Shown here: in pieces, positions 39,318 through 47,819 of the stretch
Layout: every line of letters starts with the position of its first letter
Numbering within the stretch: the first letter of the stretch is position 1
Origin: Mesorhizobium denitrificans
GTDB taxonomy: Bacteria; Pseudomonadota; Alphaproteobacteria; Rhizobiales; Rhizobiaceae
Reading direction: 5' to 3'
DNA: 64,000 bases
NCBI RefSeq assembly: GCF_003403035.1
Contig: NZ_QURN01000001.1
Coordinates: 434,001 to 498,000, forward strand
Position numbers and translations under genes: made by a program
Notes under the pieces: model-generated
Told to the model about the DNA's origin: nothing
The model's database searches: none
What the model saw: only the letters and a program-made list of their open reading frames with translations

Positions 39318-39378
39318 GATGCCTCTCTAGACGTTTCAGGTGACTGGCGTCGGACCAAGCCCGGGCCAAAAACAAAGG

Positions 39379-39396
39379 GGCAGCCAAAGGCCGCCT
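39379..39396 (-). promoter_or_regulatory. Hairpin in the rpsT leader
   Basis: Minus-strand GGCGGCC-TTT-GGCTGCC followed by CCTTTGTTTTT lies inside the predicted rpsT 5' leader. It looks terminator-like, and could be an attenuator or an S20 autoregulation structure, or a leftover terminator for the upstream enoyl-CoA hydratase gene. Confidence 0.4.
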
Positions 39397-39408
39397 CAGT
39401 TGGCGCGG

Positions 39409-39437
39409 CTTATAGTCCAGCTTCCGCGCCCCGTCAA
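39409..39437 (-). promoter_or_regulatory. rpsT promoter
   Basis: Minus-strand TTGACG (39437-39432), 17-base spacer, TATAAG (39414-39409). This is a near-consensus sigma-70 promoter about 90 bases upstream of rpsT, placed just after the enoyl-CoA hydratase stop. Confidence 0.75.
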
Positions 39438-39455
39438 CGGCCTCGATGCCTGATT

Positions 39456-40229
39456 TCAACGGTTACGGAAATTTGCCGGACGCTTTTCAACAAAGGCGGC
39501 CATGCCTTCCTTCTGGTCCTCGAATGCGAACATGGAATGGAACACGCGCCGCTCGAAGCGCAGGCCCTCGGCCAGCGTGGTTTCGTAGGCGCGGTTTACC
39601 GATTCCTTGTTCATGATGACGGCGGGCAGGGAAAGTGCTGCAATCTTGTCGGCGGCCTTCATGGTTTCGTCGAGCAATTGCTCCAGCGGCACCACGCGCG
39701 ACACCAGACCGGAGCGTTCGGCCTCTGCTGCGTCCATCATGCGACCGGTCAGGCACATATCCATCGCCTTCGACTTGCCGACAAAGCGTGTCAGGCGCTG
39801 CGAACCTCCCATGCCGGGCATGACGCCGAGCGTGATCTCCGGTTGACCGAATTTCGCGTTCTCTGCGGCAATGATGAAATCGCACATCATTGCCAGTTCG
39901 CATCCGCCGCCAAGCGCATAACCGGCCACGGCAGCGATAATGGGCTTGCGGATACGGGTCAGCCCTTCCCAGCCCACGAAGAAATCTTCGAGATACATTT
40001 CCGCATAGGCCTTGGCCTGCATCTCCTTGATATCCGCACCCGCCGCAAAGGCCTTTTCTGAGCCGGTAATCACCATGCAGCCAATATTGGCGTCCGCGTC
40101 AAACGCCTGCGCCGCCGCCACCACTTCGGCCATCACCTGGCTGTTCAGCGCATTCAGTGCCTTTGGTCGGTTGAGCGTTATGAGCCCCACCTTGCCTCGC
40201 GTTTCGACAAGAATGGATTCATATGTCAC
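39456..40229 (-). CDS. Enoyl-CoA hydratase
   Basis: Crotonase-fold enzyme hydrating trans-2-enoyl-CoA in fatty-acid or amino-acid oxidation. 257 residues: [20 protein letters not shown], the oxyanion/CoA motif [12 protein letters not shown], then [14 protein letters not shown] (catalytic Glu) and [19 protein letters not shown] (second Glu). The form is that of the short-chain mitochondrial-type enzyme. The gene is 35 bases after mutM on the same strand. The substrate range cannot be told. Confidence 0.92.
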   Translation of the reverse strand: MTYESILVETRGKVGLITLNRPKALNALNSQVMAEVVAAAQAFDADANIGCMVITGSEKAFAAGADIKEMQAKAYAEMYLEDFFVGWEGLTRIRKPIIAAVAGYALGGGCELAMMCDFIIAAENAKFGQPEITLGVMPGMGGSQRLTRFVGKSKAMDMCLTGRMMDAAEAERSGLVSRVVPLEQLLDETMKAADKIAALSLPAVIMNKESVNRAYETTLAEGLRFERRVFHSMFAFEDQKEGMAAFVEKRPANFRNR

Positions 40230-40264
40230 GGCTTTGCTCCTCGTAATTTAGTGAAGGCTTCTAG

Positions 40265-41152
40265 CTAACGCTGGCACACCGGGCAATAGAAAGTGGAGCG
40301 TCCTGCCTGCGCGATCCGCCGCACTGTTCCGGTGCAGCCTGCGTGCAGGCAAGGCTCGCCCTCACGATCATAAACCGCAAAGCGATGCTGGAAATAGCCA
40401 AGCGAGCCATCGGTCTGGCGATGGTCGCGCAGCGATGAGCCGCCGGCTTCCACGGCCTCCGCGATCACCGCGCGTATGGCGTCGGCAAGGCGGTCCGTGC
40501 GCGCTCCGGTATCCTGCTTTTCGGGCACAATGCTTCCGGCGCTGCGTTTCGGCGAGATTCCCGCCCGCCACAGCGCTTCGGATACGTAGATGTTGCCTAG
40601 CCCCGCGATCAGCCGCTGGTCGAGCATGGCTGATTTGATCGGCGCTGACCGGCCCCGGAAAAGCGAGGCCAATGTCGGCCCGTCAAACGCGTTGCCGGTT
40701 GGCTCTACGCCGAGTTCGGCCAGCATGGGGTGCGTCTCGCGGTCCTGCGCAAATAGCATGAAGCCGAAGCGCCGCGGATCGTTGTAGATGATGCGATAGG
40801 TTCGGCCGTCCTCATGTCCGATCTCGAACACCACATGGTCGTGCTTTTCGTCTTTCGAGCGGGGATGATGAAACAGTCCCGGCGTCGCCGGTCCACCCGT
40901 CGCTTCAATGCGGAATGAGCCGGACATGCCGAGGTGCGAAATGAGCAATGGCGCATCGCTCGCCTCGATCAGCAGATATTTTGCCCTGCGGCCCACGGAA
41001 ATGACCGTCTTGCCTGTCAGGCTTTCCGCAAACTTCTCAGGCAGCGGAAACCGCAGATCGGCGCGTCGTGTCAGAAGCCCCGTAATGCGGCCACCTTCCA
41101 TAACGGGCGCAAGACCGCGCCTGACGGTTTCGACTTCGGGCAGTTCAGGCAC
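40265..41152 (-). CDS. mutM: Formamidopyrimidine-DNA glycosylase MutM (Fpg)
   Basis: Base-excision repair glycosylase/AP lyase for 8-oxoguanine and formamidopyrimidines. 295 residues. The N-terminal [13 protein letters not shown] includes the catalytic Pro (after Met removal) and Glu. The C-terminal zinc finger has Cys residues in CLHAGCTG and YCPVCQR, preceded by [13 protein letters not shown]. The GTG start at 41152 lies one base after the deoB stop, so it is coupled to deoB instead of having the ubiE neighbour common in related genomes. Confidence 0.95.
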   Translation of the reverse strand: MPELPEVETVRRGLAPVMEGGRITGLLTRRADLRFPLPEKFAESLTGKTVISVGRRAKYLLIEASDAPLLISHLGMSGSFRIEATGGPATPGLFHHPRSKDEKHDHVVFEIGHEDGRTYRIIYNDPRRFGFMLFAQDRETHPMLAELGVEPTGNAFDGPTLASLFRGRSAPIKSAMLDQRLIAGLGNIYVSEALWRAGISPKRSAGSIVPEKQDTGARTDRLADAIRAVIAEAVEAGGSSLRDHRQTDGSLGYFQHRFAVYDREGEPCLHAGCTGTVRRIAQAGRSTFYCPVCQR

Positions 41153-41153
41153 G

Positions 41154-42383
41154 TCAGGAAATCTCGCTCAGAAAGGAATTGCCATGCTTTCCCGCGCTCA
41201 GGCCCAGATGCTGGGCAATTGTTTCGCCAAGGTCCGCATAGCTTGGGCGCAGCCCCGCAGGGCCTCCCGTCCGGTCCGCCAAAATGCCGATAACGGGCAC
41301 CCGTTCGCGCGTGTGGTCATTGCCCTTCCAACTTGGGTCGCAGCCATGATCTGCCGTCAACAGCAAAAGGTCGCCGTCGCGCAGTTTGGCAATTGCCTCC
41401 GGTAGACGACGATCAAAAGCCTCCAGCGCGGCGGCGTAGCCTGCAACATCGCGCCGATGGCCGAACAGAGTGTCGAAATCCACGAAATTCGCGAATACGA
41501 GTTCGCCGTCCTGCGCATCGTCCATCGCGCCAAGCGTCTTGTCGAACAAGGCGTCATTGCTTGGTCCCTTGCGCACTTCAGATACGCCCTGATGCGCAAA
41601 AATATCGCCAATCTTGCCGATCCCTATCACCTTGCTGCCGCGCGCGGTCAGTCGGTCGAGCAGGGTTGGTTCGGCTGGCGGCACGGCATAGTCGCGCCGA
41701 TTTGCCGTGCGCACGAATTCGCCCTTGCGCTCTCCTGCAAATGGCCGTGCGATAACGCGCCCGATATTCAGTGGATCGACCAGCTTGCGCACGATTTCGC
41801 ATAGCGCATAAAGCCGCTCCAAACCGAAATGGGTTTCATGCGCTGCAATCTGATATACGGAATCCGCAGAGGTGTAGCAGATTGGCTTGCCGGTGCGGAT
41901 ATGCTCCTCGCCCAGCTCATCGATAATCTCAGTGCCGGATGCGTGTCGGTCGCCCAGAATGCCGGGCAGCTTCGCGGCCTCAATGATGCTGCGTGTCAAA
42001 TCCGGTGGAAAGGTTGGCTGCGTCTGGGGAAAATAGCCCCAGTCGAATGGCACCGGGACGCCGGCAATTTCCCAATGGCCCGAAGGCGTGTCCTTGCCCT
42101 GTGAGACTTCCTGCGCCGCCGCATGAAAAGAGCCGGGTTGCAGCTTGGCAGACGCGTCCTGCCTCGCATCGCCTGCAATCGCCGCGGCGTGGTCGAGGCC
42201 CAGCGACCGCATCACAGGCAGGTCGAGCGCGCCTTTGCGCAAACCTTCCCGGTCTGCTTTGCCGTCGCGGCACCAGTCTAGAATATGGCCATAGGTGTTC
42301 GATCCTTCGTCACCGTAAGCGGCGGCATCGTGCGCGCCGCCGATGCCGAAGGAATCCAGCACAAATATAAATGCTCTGGGCAA
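41154..42383 (-). CDS. deoB: Phosphopentomutase DeoB
   Basis: Interconverts (deoxy)ribose-1-phosphate and -5-phosphate in nucleoside salvage. 409 residues: [14 protein letters not shown] with a metal Asp, SGHWEIAG, the mid-region [12 protein letters not shown], and the C-terminal metal site [19 protein letters not shown]. The start is a TTG at 42383 giving [17 protein letters not shown] lies just upstream inside a hairpin (42386-42411). It is followed by mutM one base later. Confidence 0.95.
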   Translation of the reverse strand: MPRAFIFVLDSFGIGGAHDAAAYGDEGSNTYGHILDWCRDGKADREGLRKGALDLPVMRSLGLDHAAAIAGDARQDASAKLQPGSFHAAAQEVSQGKDTPSGHWEIAGVPVPFDWGYFPQTQPTFPPDLTRSIIEAAKLPGILGDRHASGTEIIDELGEEHIRTGKPICYTSADSVYQIAAHETHFGLERLYALCEIVRKLVDPLNIGRVIARPFAGERKGEFVRTANRRDYAVPPAEPTLLDRLTARGSKVIGIGKIGDIFAHQGVSEVRKGPSNDALFDKTLGAMDDAQDGELVFANFVDFDTLFGHRRDVAGYAAALEAFDRRLPEAIAKLRDGDLLLLTADHGCDPSWKGNDHTRERVPVIGILADRTGGPAGLRPSYADLGETIAQHLGLSAGKHGNSFLSEIS

Positions 42384-42385
42384 GG

Positions 42386-42411
42386 CTCACCTGTTGCGAA
42401 ACACAGGTGAG
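42386..42411 (-). promoter_or_regulatory. Hairpin covering the deoB ribosome-binding site
   Basis: Arms CTCACCTGT and ACAGGTGAG pair perfectly over 9 bp. On the minus strand the 3' arm contains the deoB ribosome-binding site AGGTGAG, 2 bases before the TTG start codon region. The same hairpin could end the minor-pilin transcript, but it has no T-tract. Confidence 0.5.
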
Positions 42412-42432
42412 AAATAGTGCGACCCTGGGGTT

Positions 42433-43050
42433 TTAGCAATCGCTGCAGTTCACAGTGCCGCCGACGCGAGGCCGGAAGTAATAGGTCTTTTTCATCGGGA
42501 TTCCGTTGAAGAAGCCCGCAACGCCATATGACGAAGCATGCTGCCCATCCCAGGTCATCATCAGATTATAAGGAAGCGTGGTTTCGACCATGATCACAAC
42601 CTGCCCCTTTTCCCTGAACGTCGCCGGAACGGCTACGGCTGTGTTGGAAGAGCCCGCGCTCGAGAAAGCCCCGTTCACGCGGTTGCGTTTCCACAGAACT
42701 GTCGAGGTAGGCACTGCGTCGTTCGACATCTTGACCGCCGTGATTTTTACGTCCGGCGTCGAGCGATCGTAAGGCATCATGGATGCTTGCGCGATCTGCA
42801 TGATTGCGTCGATACCAGCCTTATCAAGGTTCATATTCTGCGAGACGAGATCCGCGATCTGGGCGGTTGTCCGGTTCAGTTTTCGGTTGGTTTCGATTGC
42901 CTGCATGACCTCCATCGAGCCGAAATACATGCAAAGCAGCAGAGGAATCAGGATTGCGAACTCAACGGCGGCAGCGCCGCTGTGATCAAGGCCAAATCGC
43001 TTGAAAAGCGAGTTTCCATTCTTGGTTGCCATTGGTGTGCGAGTGTTCAT
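42433..43050 (-). CDS. TadE-family minor pilin/pilus assembly protein
   Basis: 205 residues starting MNTRTPMATKNGNSLFKRFG. The TadE-like motif is DHSGAAAVEFAILIPLLLCMYFGSMEVM: short leader, then G-A-A-A-V-E-F, followed by one membrane helix. The remaining periplasmic part ends with a Cys pair (VNCSDC). I chose the ATG at 43050; the longer open frame overlaps the previous gene. Such pseudopilins help assemble the Flp pilus. It is encoded with a second TadE-like gene 8 bases upstream, on the strand opposite to the main cpa operon. Confidence 0.85.
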   Translation of the reverse strand: MNTRTPMATKNGNSLFKRFGLDHSGAAAVEFAILIPLLLCMYFGSMEVMQAIETNRKLNRTTAQIADLVSQNMNLDKAGIDAIMQIAQASMMPYDRSTPDVKITAVKMSNDAVPTSTVLWKRNRVNGAFSSAGSSNTAVAVPATFREKGQVVIMVETTLPYNLMMTWDGQHASSYGVAGFFNGIPMKKTYYFRPRVGGTVNCSDC

Positions 43051-43058
43051 GGCGCGCC

Positions 43059-43640
43059 TCAATAAACTTCGTTTTGCCAGGTTTGCGTTGCTCCCAGCAG
43101 AATACGACCGCTTCCGGCGGTACCCATGGATTCGCTTAGCAAATTCGTCATCAGCGGCCAGAAGTAGAAGGTGCGCAACGTTTGCTTTGCGCCGGCCCCT
43201 CCGATTTGTGCCTTCAGCGGCGCGGCGCCACCGCCATTCATTTCCAACGCAACATCGTTGGGAAGCACGGTAACGACCTGATTGGCGGCAGCCTGAAATG
43301 TCGCATAAGTGCGCAAATCTACGCGCAGACCGGGGCATCCCGCCGGCACCAGCGACTGTATGCGATTGCAGATCAATTGCTTGAGCTGCGTTTGCGTAGT
43401 GGCCTTGATTTCGCCTGTGCGCACCTGGCGCGCGACACTATCCGTAGCGTTCACAAGCAATTGTTGCACAGCCATCGAAACACCTGATTCGAGGATTGCA
43501 AACAACGCCATCAAAAAAGGAACTGCCAGCAAGCCGAACTCGACCGCCGTCGTGCCGTCTGAATTTCGCGCGTATCGCCTTAAAAGAAAGCAGCGCTTCG
43601 CGCCGCGTGCGCGCGCCCCTGAGCCTGTTTTCGTCATCAT
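43059..43640 (-). CDS. TadE/TadG-like minor pilin protein
   Basis: 193 residues from the ATG at 43640 (next ATG 43637; TTG at 43667 possible). The processing/TM motif is NSDGTTAVEFGLLAVPFLMALFAILESGV. The basic N-terminus (RARGAKRCFLLRRYARN) fits an inner-membrane pseudopilin. A Cys pair in ICNRIQSLVPAGC may form a disulfide. It is the first of the two minor-pilin genes; with the second it likely forms part of the Tad pilus. Confidence 0.85.
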   Translation of the reverse strand: MMTKTGSGARARGAKRCFLLRRYARNSDGTTAVEFGLLAVPFLMALFAILESGVSMAVQQLLVNATDSVARQVRTGEIKATTQTQLKQLICNRIQSLVPAGCPGLRVDLRTYATFQAAANQVVTVLPNDVALEMNGGGAAPLKAQIGGAGAKQTLRTFYFWPLMTNLLSESMGTAGSGRILLGATQTWQNEVY

Positions 43641-43754
43641 ACCCGTAACCCTGATACTTCCCACCAAGGCAGAGTATGAACGAAACTTGTTGCAGTAGGG
43701 TTTGAGGCGAAGATCGAAATGCTAAGCGTATATTTACGCTCAATTAACGCCTAG

Positions 43755-44198
43755 CTATTGACCGGTGGTAATTATTGGCTGCGCCATCGAAGCATCGGAG
43801 CGTGCTTCATAGCTGCTTGTATAAGCGCGTTCGCACAGCGGGGTGCACGAAAGTGTTTGCACCGCCGCGCGGCGGTAAACACGAAGCGTCGATACGGTCT
43901 GGCGAGAAACCGTAACCTGTTGGTCAACGATAGCGGTGCCATCCTTTGCGAGTATGACAAGGTTGGTCACGCCAAAGGCTTTGCCGGTAAGAACAATCGT
44001 CTGGTCGTCCTGCACAGCCACATCCGCGATTTCGGGATTGCCCACGATCACTGTGTCTGCCGCTTGTGGCAGTTTAACGATACGCGCCTGGTTGGTCTCT
44101 ACAGCGATCCCCTCTGCTGCCTGCGCGGAAAGTGCGCCCAGCAGCACCACGCACGAAATCGCCGTTGCTGCGCAGCGATTGAAGAAAGACCGATTCAT
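43755..44198 (-). CDS. Pilus assembly protein: CpaC N-terminal-domain paralogue
   Basis: 147 residues with a signal sequence (CVVLLGALSAQAA). The rest is the pilus assembly N-domain: ARIVKLPQAADTVIVGNPEI, VLTGKAFGVTNLVILAKDG. This matches the N-terminal region of CpaC in the same locus (SIVIDLPSDAYDILVANPVV), but no secretin channel follows. It may be a periplasmic accessory that binds the secretin. It is divergent from the flp pilin gene. The ATG at 44198 was chosen; the upstream in-frame extension crosses two short direct repeats (AGTTCAATGG). Confidence 0.82.
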   Translation of the reverse strand: MNRSFFNRCAATAISCVVLLGALSAQAAEGIAVETNQARIVKLPQAADTVIVGNPEIADVAVQDDQTIVLTGKAFGVTNLVILAKDGTAIVDQQVTVSRQTVSTLRVYRRAAVQTLSCTPLCERAYTSSYEARSDASMAQPIITTGQ

Positions 44199-44544
44199 GC
44201 GAGGCTCCCGCCACTTCGAGTTCAATGGCCACTTTGAGTTCAATGGAAAGTGAATGAAATTGGTGAATTAACGGTTAAGCGGAATGTGGATGGACATTAG
44301 GCGCTGCAGCGCGTCTATATTATATACGGCGCAATAAAGCGGCAATTTAACTAAAAAGATAAATGATTTACTTTGTAATGTTCAGTTGAGTGAACATTAA
44401 CTACATATCGCACATAAGAAAAGAAAGGAATTAGTAAGGGTATTTCTTAAGGTGATTGCAACGGCTCTCGCATAGGTTTGCAGCATCCGATCTGCAAAGA
44501 AAAAAGCCGACGGACAGAGAGCTGCAAACAAATGGAGTAAGGGA
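44199..44544. promoter_or_regulatory. Divergent AT-rich regulatory region of the pilus locus
   Basis: 345 bases between the CpaC-like gene and flp, much more AT-rich than its surroundings. It contains a 24-base palindrome at 44376-44399, the palindrome TTAACGGTTAA near 44267 and TTAAC half sites that loosely recall CtrA boxes. GGAG at 44534-44537 is the flp ribosome-binding site. No gene is seen. Confidence 0.55.
44376..44399. promoter_or_regulatory. Perfect 9-bp-arm palindrome upstream of flp
   Basis: TAATGTTCA, spacer GTTGAG, TGAACATTA. The arms are exact complements. It is 146 bases upstream of flp and 178 bases from the divergent gene. Size and symmetry fit a dimeric regulator site; the regulator is unknown. 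Confidence 0.6.
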
Positions 44545-44724
44545 ATGTCCAAACTGATCGCACGTTTTGTTAAGGACGAGTCGGGTGCAACCGCAATCGA
44601 ATACGGCCTCATCGCCTGCCTTATCGCAGTCGCTATCATCGTCGGCGCACGTTCGCTCGGCGGTTCGCTGAACACCACGTTCTCGAACATCTCTGCAACG
44701 GTTGACGCTAATCAGCCGCAGTAA
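44545..44724 (+). CDS. flp: Flp-type major pilin
   Basis: 59-residue pilin, MSKLIARFVKDESGATAIEY then a hydrophobic helix (GLIACLIAVAIIVGA). The Flp cleavage motif is SG/ATAIEY: processing after Gly14 leaves mature Ala15 with Glu19-Tyr20. The short basic leader is cut by CpaA. GGAG sits 7 bases before the ATG. The gene is followed by a strong terminator (44761-44789) before cpaA, as expected for a highly expressed major subunit with limited read-through. Confidence 0.95.
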   Translation: MSKLIARFVKDESGATAIEYGLIACLIAVAIIVGARSLGGSLNTTFSNISATVDANQPQ

Positions 44725-44760
44725 GTTTTCGGCTACGGCCGGTCGGTTTTTACCGAACAG

Positions 44761-44789
44761 AAGGCCGTCCTTATGGGCGGCCTTTTTTT
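44761..44789 (+). terminator. Intrinsic terminator between flp and cpaA
   Basis: AAGGCCGTCC, loop TTAT, GGGCGGCCTT then TTTTT: a 10-bp stem with one G-T pair and a T-tract. It would set a high pilin-to-assembly-gene ratio by partial termination. Confidence 0.9.
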
Positions 44790-44823
44790 ATAGCAAGGCA
44801 TTTCAGACCACGGAACGATAGCA

Positions 44824-45342
44824 ATGCTTGAAGCCATCATCTTCGTCGTGTTCCCGTTCTGCATGGTCTATGCAGCCATCTCCGATGTGCTGTCCATGAA
44901 GATCAACAATATCGTGCCGCTTCTGATGCTCGGCGCATTTGTCATCGTCGCGCCGATGACAGGCATGGAAGCAAGCGCAATCGGCATGCATCTGGCAGCC
45001 GGTGCCGCAGTCCTCGCAATAACCTTTGCGCTGTTCGCTTTCGGGGGAATGGGCGGCGGCGATGCCAAGCTTATGGCAGCCACCGCAGTCTGGATGGGTT
45101 TCGGCCCTGCACTCATCACATATTTAATGGCGATAACGCTTATCGGCGGGCAGCTCACGCTTGCTATATTATTGTTCCGCCGTTCGCCCTGGCATCATCT
45201 CGCCTATCAAAACCAGTTCCTGCGCAACTTCGCGTCGGACGTAAAGGGCGTGCCTTATGGGATCGCGCTTGGTGCGGGCGGCATGATCGCCTTTGCTGAA
45301 TCGCCCCTGATGCTCTGGGCGCTGGCCAAGCTCGCATCCTGA
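44824..45342 (+). CDS. cpaA: Prepilin peptidase CpaA (TadV)
   Basis: Type IV prepilin-like aspartic protease that removes the Flp leader. 172 residues, about six membrane segments. The two catalytic aspartates lie in AAISDVLSMKINN (Asp21) and GMGGGDAKLM (GGGD). No N-methyltransferase domain is present, as usual for TadV. It starts 99 bases after flp, beyond its terminator. Confidence 0.93.
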   Translation: MLEAIIFVVFPFCMVYAAISDVLSMKINNIVPLLMLGAFVIVAPMTGMEASAIGMHLAAGAAVLAITFALFAFGGMGGGDAKLMAATAVWMGFGPALITYLMAITLIGGQLTLAILLFRRSPWHHLAYQNQFLRNFASDVKGVPYGIALGAGGMIAFAESPLMLWALAKLAS

Positions 45343-45465
45343 GCGAGTATTAGCTCGAAATACAAAATTAAGCACAAACGTAAGCGCTTCATTAACCATA
45401 ATTTGACGATTGGCGGGGCAATGTCGGGTCACAACATGTGATCCGTACGGGCAGGAGCCACGCGA

Positions 45466-46272
45466 ATGGCAGCATCGAGAATCCTCATATTAGGGGTGGC
45501 AGTCGCAGCAGCCATTGGTGCCGGCTACGTTGCCAAAACCATGCTGGTTCCGCAGCAGATCGTCGTTCAGTCAGACAAGCCCAGCATCGCCTTGAAAGAT
45601 GTGATGGTTCTCACCGGCGATGTGCCGATGGGTTCGTCACTGGAAGGCAAGATCGCGTGGCAGGCTTGGCCGGCCAGCAATGTTGCGGAAGGCTTCATCA
45701 CGCGTGATGCAGAAGGCGATGCTCTGGAAAAGCTGAATACCTCGCTGGCTCGCGTGCCGCTTTACACGGGCGAGCCGCTGCGCCGCTCCAAGCTTGTCGG
45801 CGATGGTCAAAGCTTTCTCTCTTCGATTTTGCCCGCGGGCAAGCGCGCCGTGGCCGTCCAGATTGCAGCTGACACATCTGCGGGCGGGTTCATCCTGCCG
45901 AACGATTATGTCGACGTCATCATGACGCGCCGCTCCAACGCGCAGGAAGGTGGCGCAAATGGTTTCACGACTGAAACCATCCTGCAGAACATCAAGGTTC
46001 TGGCCATCGACCAGACCATTCAGGAAGACGAGGACGGCAAGAAGGTCAAGGTCGGCGACACCGCCACGCTGGAACTGACCTCACAGCAAGCGGAAATCAT
46101 TACCGTCGCCCAGCAGATGGCGGATCGTCTGACACTGGCTCTGCGCTCCGTTGCGGATGCCCAGCAAAAGGCTGACCACGAGGCGGATTACCTCGTCTCT
46201 GGTGAAGGGCGTGCCGGTACGGTCCGGATTATCAAGTCCGGTGAAATTTCAGAGGTTGGGGGACGGAAATGA
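45466..46272 (+). CDS. cpaB: Flp pilus assembly protein CpaB (RcpC)
   Basis: 268-residue periplasmic/outer-membrane-associated protein thought to modulate the secretin channel. N-terminal membrane anchor (ILILGVAVAAAIGAGYVA), SAF-like domain, and RcpC region GKRAVAVQIAADTSAGGFIL and PNDYVDVIMTRR. It overlaps cpaC by ATGA. The 123-base gap after cpaA is AT-rich with a TTAACCAT and may hold a promoter. Confidence 0.93.
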   Translation: MAASRILILGVAVAAAIGAGYVAKTMLVPQQIVVQSDKPSIALKDVMVLTGDVPMGSSLEGKIAWQAWPASNVAEGFITRDAEGDALEKLNTSLARVPLYTGEPLRRSKLVGDGQSFLSSILPAGKRAVAVQIAADTSAGGFILPNDYVDVIMTRRSNAQEGGANGFTTETILQNIKVLAIDQTIQEDEDGKKVKVGDTATLELTSQQAEIITVAQQMADRLTLALRSVADAQQKADHEADYLVSGEGRAGTVRIIKSGEISEVGGRK

Positions 46273-47804
46273 GTGCGATGTTGAAATCAGCGCGGGCAGC
46301 AATCCTCGCGGCATCGACTGCAGCCATGCTTGTTACCTCGCCTTGCTGGCAGGCAGCGGACGCTTTGGCGGCATCCACCCGCGTAACGGCCACGACCGCA
46401 AGCCAGCGCGTCAAGCTTGGTCTTAACAAGTCGATCGTCATCGACCTGCCGTCCGATGCCTATGACATTCTGGTCGCAAATCCGGTAGTTGCCGATGCCG
46501 TAACCCGCACATCGCGCCGCATCTATCTCTTCGGCAAGGCTGTCGGTGAAACCAATATCTTCGTATTCGGTGCGAATGGCGAGCAGATCGCCAGCCTCGA
46601 TCTCCAGATCGAGCGCGATGTTGCCGGCCTCGAATCCTACATCAAGAAAATTCTGCCGACCTCGGACGTCAAGGTCGAGCTTCTGAACGACAACGTGATC
46701 CTGACCGGCACGGTCGATACACCTCTCGACGCGAAGCGTGCAGCCGATCTGGCAAATATCTTCGTAACCGGCGGTGAGGCAACCACCGGGCAATATTCGC
46801 AGACCGCTTCCGCTCCAACGGATGGCGGCGGTGTTTCCATCAGCAATCCGGACGAGGTGCGCCAAAAATCGCAGATCGTGAACCTTCTCCAGATCATTGG
46901 CGAAGATCAGGTCATGCTGAAGGTGACTGTCGCTGAAGTCAGCCGCAACGTCATGAAGCAGCTCGGGGTTAACCTGTTCGCCCAGGACGAAGGTTCCAAC
47001 GGCATCACCTTCCAATCGGCCAGCCAAAATATCTACGGTCTCGGCAAGTCACTTATCGGAGCCGGAAGCCCCTCTATTGCGTTGGCCAAGACGGGTGTCA
47101 CCGCGCTGAGCGCCTCGCTTAGTGCGATGGAGCAGGCCGGTGTTATGAAAACGCTTGCCGAGCCAACTCTTTCCGCCGTTTCCGGCGAGCAGGCAACGTT
47201 CAAGGTCGGCGGCGAATTCAACCTCGTTACCGGCTACACGGAAAACCGTTCGAACGACAACATGTCCGGCAATCCCACATGGGCGCTCCAGAAGATCGAG
47301 TACGGCATTGGATTGGAATTCAAGCCGGTCGTTCTGTCGGCCGGCCGCATAAGCCTGAAGGTCCGCACCAGCGTTTCCGAGCCGACGAATGAAGGTGCGG
47401 TCGCATTGGGCGGGCAGACGAACATCATATCCATCCGCAAGCGCCTTGCGGATACAACGGTCGAGTTGCCTTCCGGCGGCACTATGATGATTGCTGGTCT
47501 GGTCCGAGATGATGTCCGTCAGGTTCTTAATGGTCTGCCCGGCGCGTCCAAGATTCCGGTGCTCGGCACGATGTTCCGCAGCCGTGATTTTGTCCGCAAC
47601 GAAACCGAGCTGGTGATCCTGGTTACGCCGTATCTGACCAAGCCGACCGCGCGATCCGATCAGGCTTTGCCGACCGACAATTTCAACCCCGCCGGCGAAC
47701 TCGATGCCATGTTCATGGGCAAAGTGAACCGCATCTACGGAAACACCAAAACAGCGATGCCTGCCGGTCAATACAACGGCACTGTCGGCTACATTTATAA
47801 GTGA
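46269..47804 (+). CDS. cpaC: Secretin CpaC (RcpA)
   Basis: Outer-membrane channel for the Flp pilus, 511 residues. Signal peptide near the start (cleavage around ADALAAS). The pilus N-domain SIVIDLPSDAYDILVANPVV is followed by a BON-type region (LNDNVILTGTVDT) and the secretin core with LLQIIGEDQVMLKVTVAEV and the C-terminal VELPSGGTMMIAGL and FVRNETELVILVTPYL. Translationally coupled to cpaB. A stand-alone paralogue of its N-domain is encoded at 43755-44198. Confidence 0.95.
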   Translation: MSAMLKSARAAILAASTAAMLVTSPCWQAADALAASTRVTATTASQRVKLGLNKSIVIDLPSDAYDILVANPVVADAVTRTSRRIYLFGKAVGETNIFVFGANGEQIASLDLQIERDVAGLESYIKKILPTSDVKVELLNDNVILTGTVDTPLDAKRAADLANIFVTGGEATTGQYSQTASAPTDGGGVSISNPDEVRQKSQIVNLLQIIGEDQVMLKVTVAEVSRNVMKQLGVNLFAQDEGSNGITFQSASQNIYGLGKSLIGAGSPSIALAKTGVTALSASLSAMEQAGVMKTLAEPTLSAVSGEQATFKVGGEFNLVTGYTENRSNDNMSGNPTWALQKIEYGIGLEFKPVVLSAGRISLKVRTSVSEPTNEGAVALGGQTNIISIRKRLADTTVELPSGGTMMIAGLVRDDVRQVLNGLPGASKIPVLGTMFRSRDFVRNETELVILVTPYLTKPTARSDQALPTDNFNPAGELDAMFMGKVNRIYGNTKTAMPAGQYNGTVGYIYK

Positions 47805-47819
47805 TTTGAGGGGACCATC

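Noticed and set aside
44199-45465. CtrA binding sites
   Set aside because: Only TTAAC half sites are present, without the TTAA-N7-TTAA spacing.
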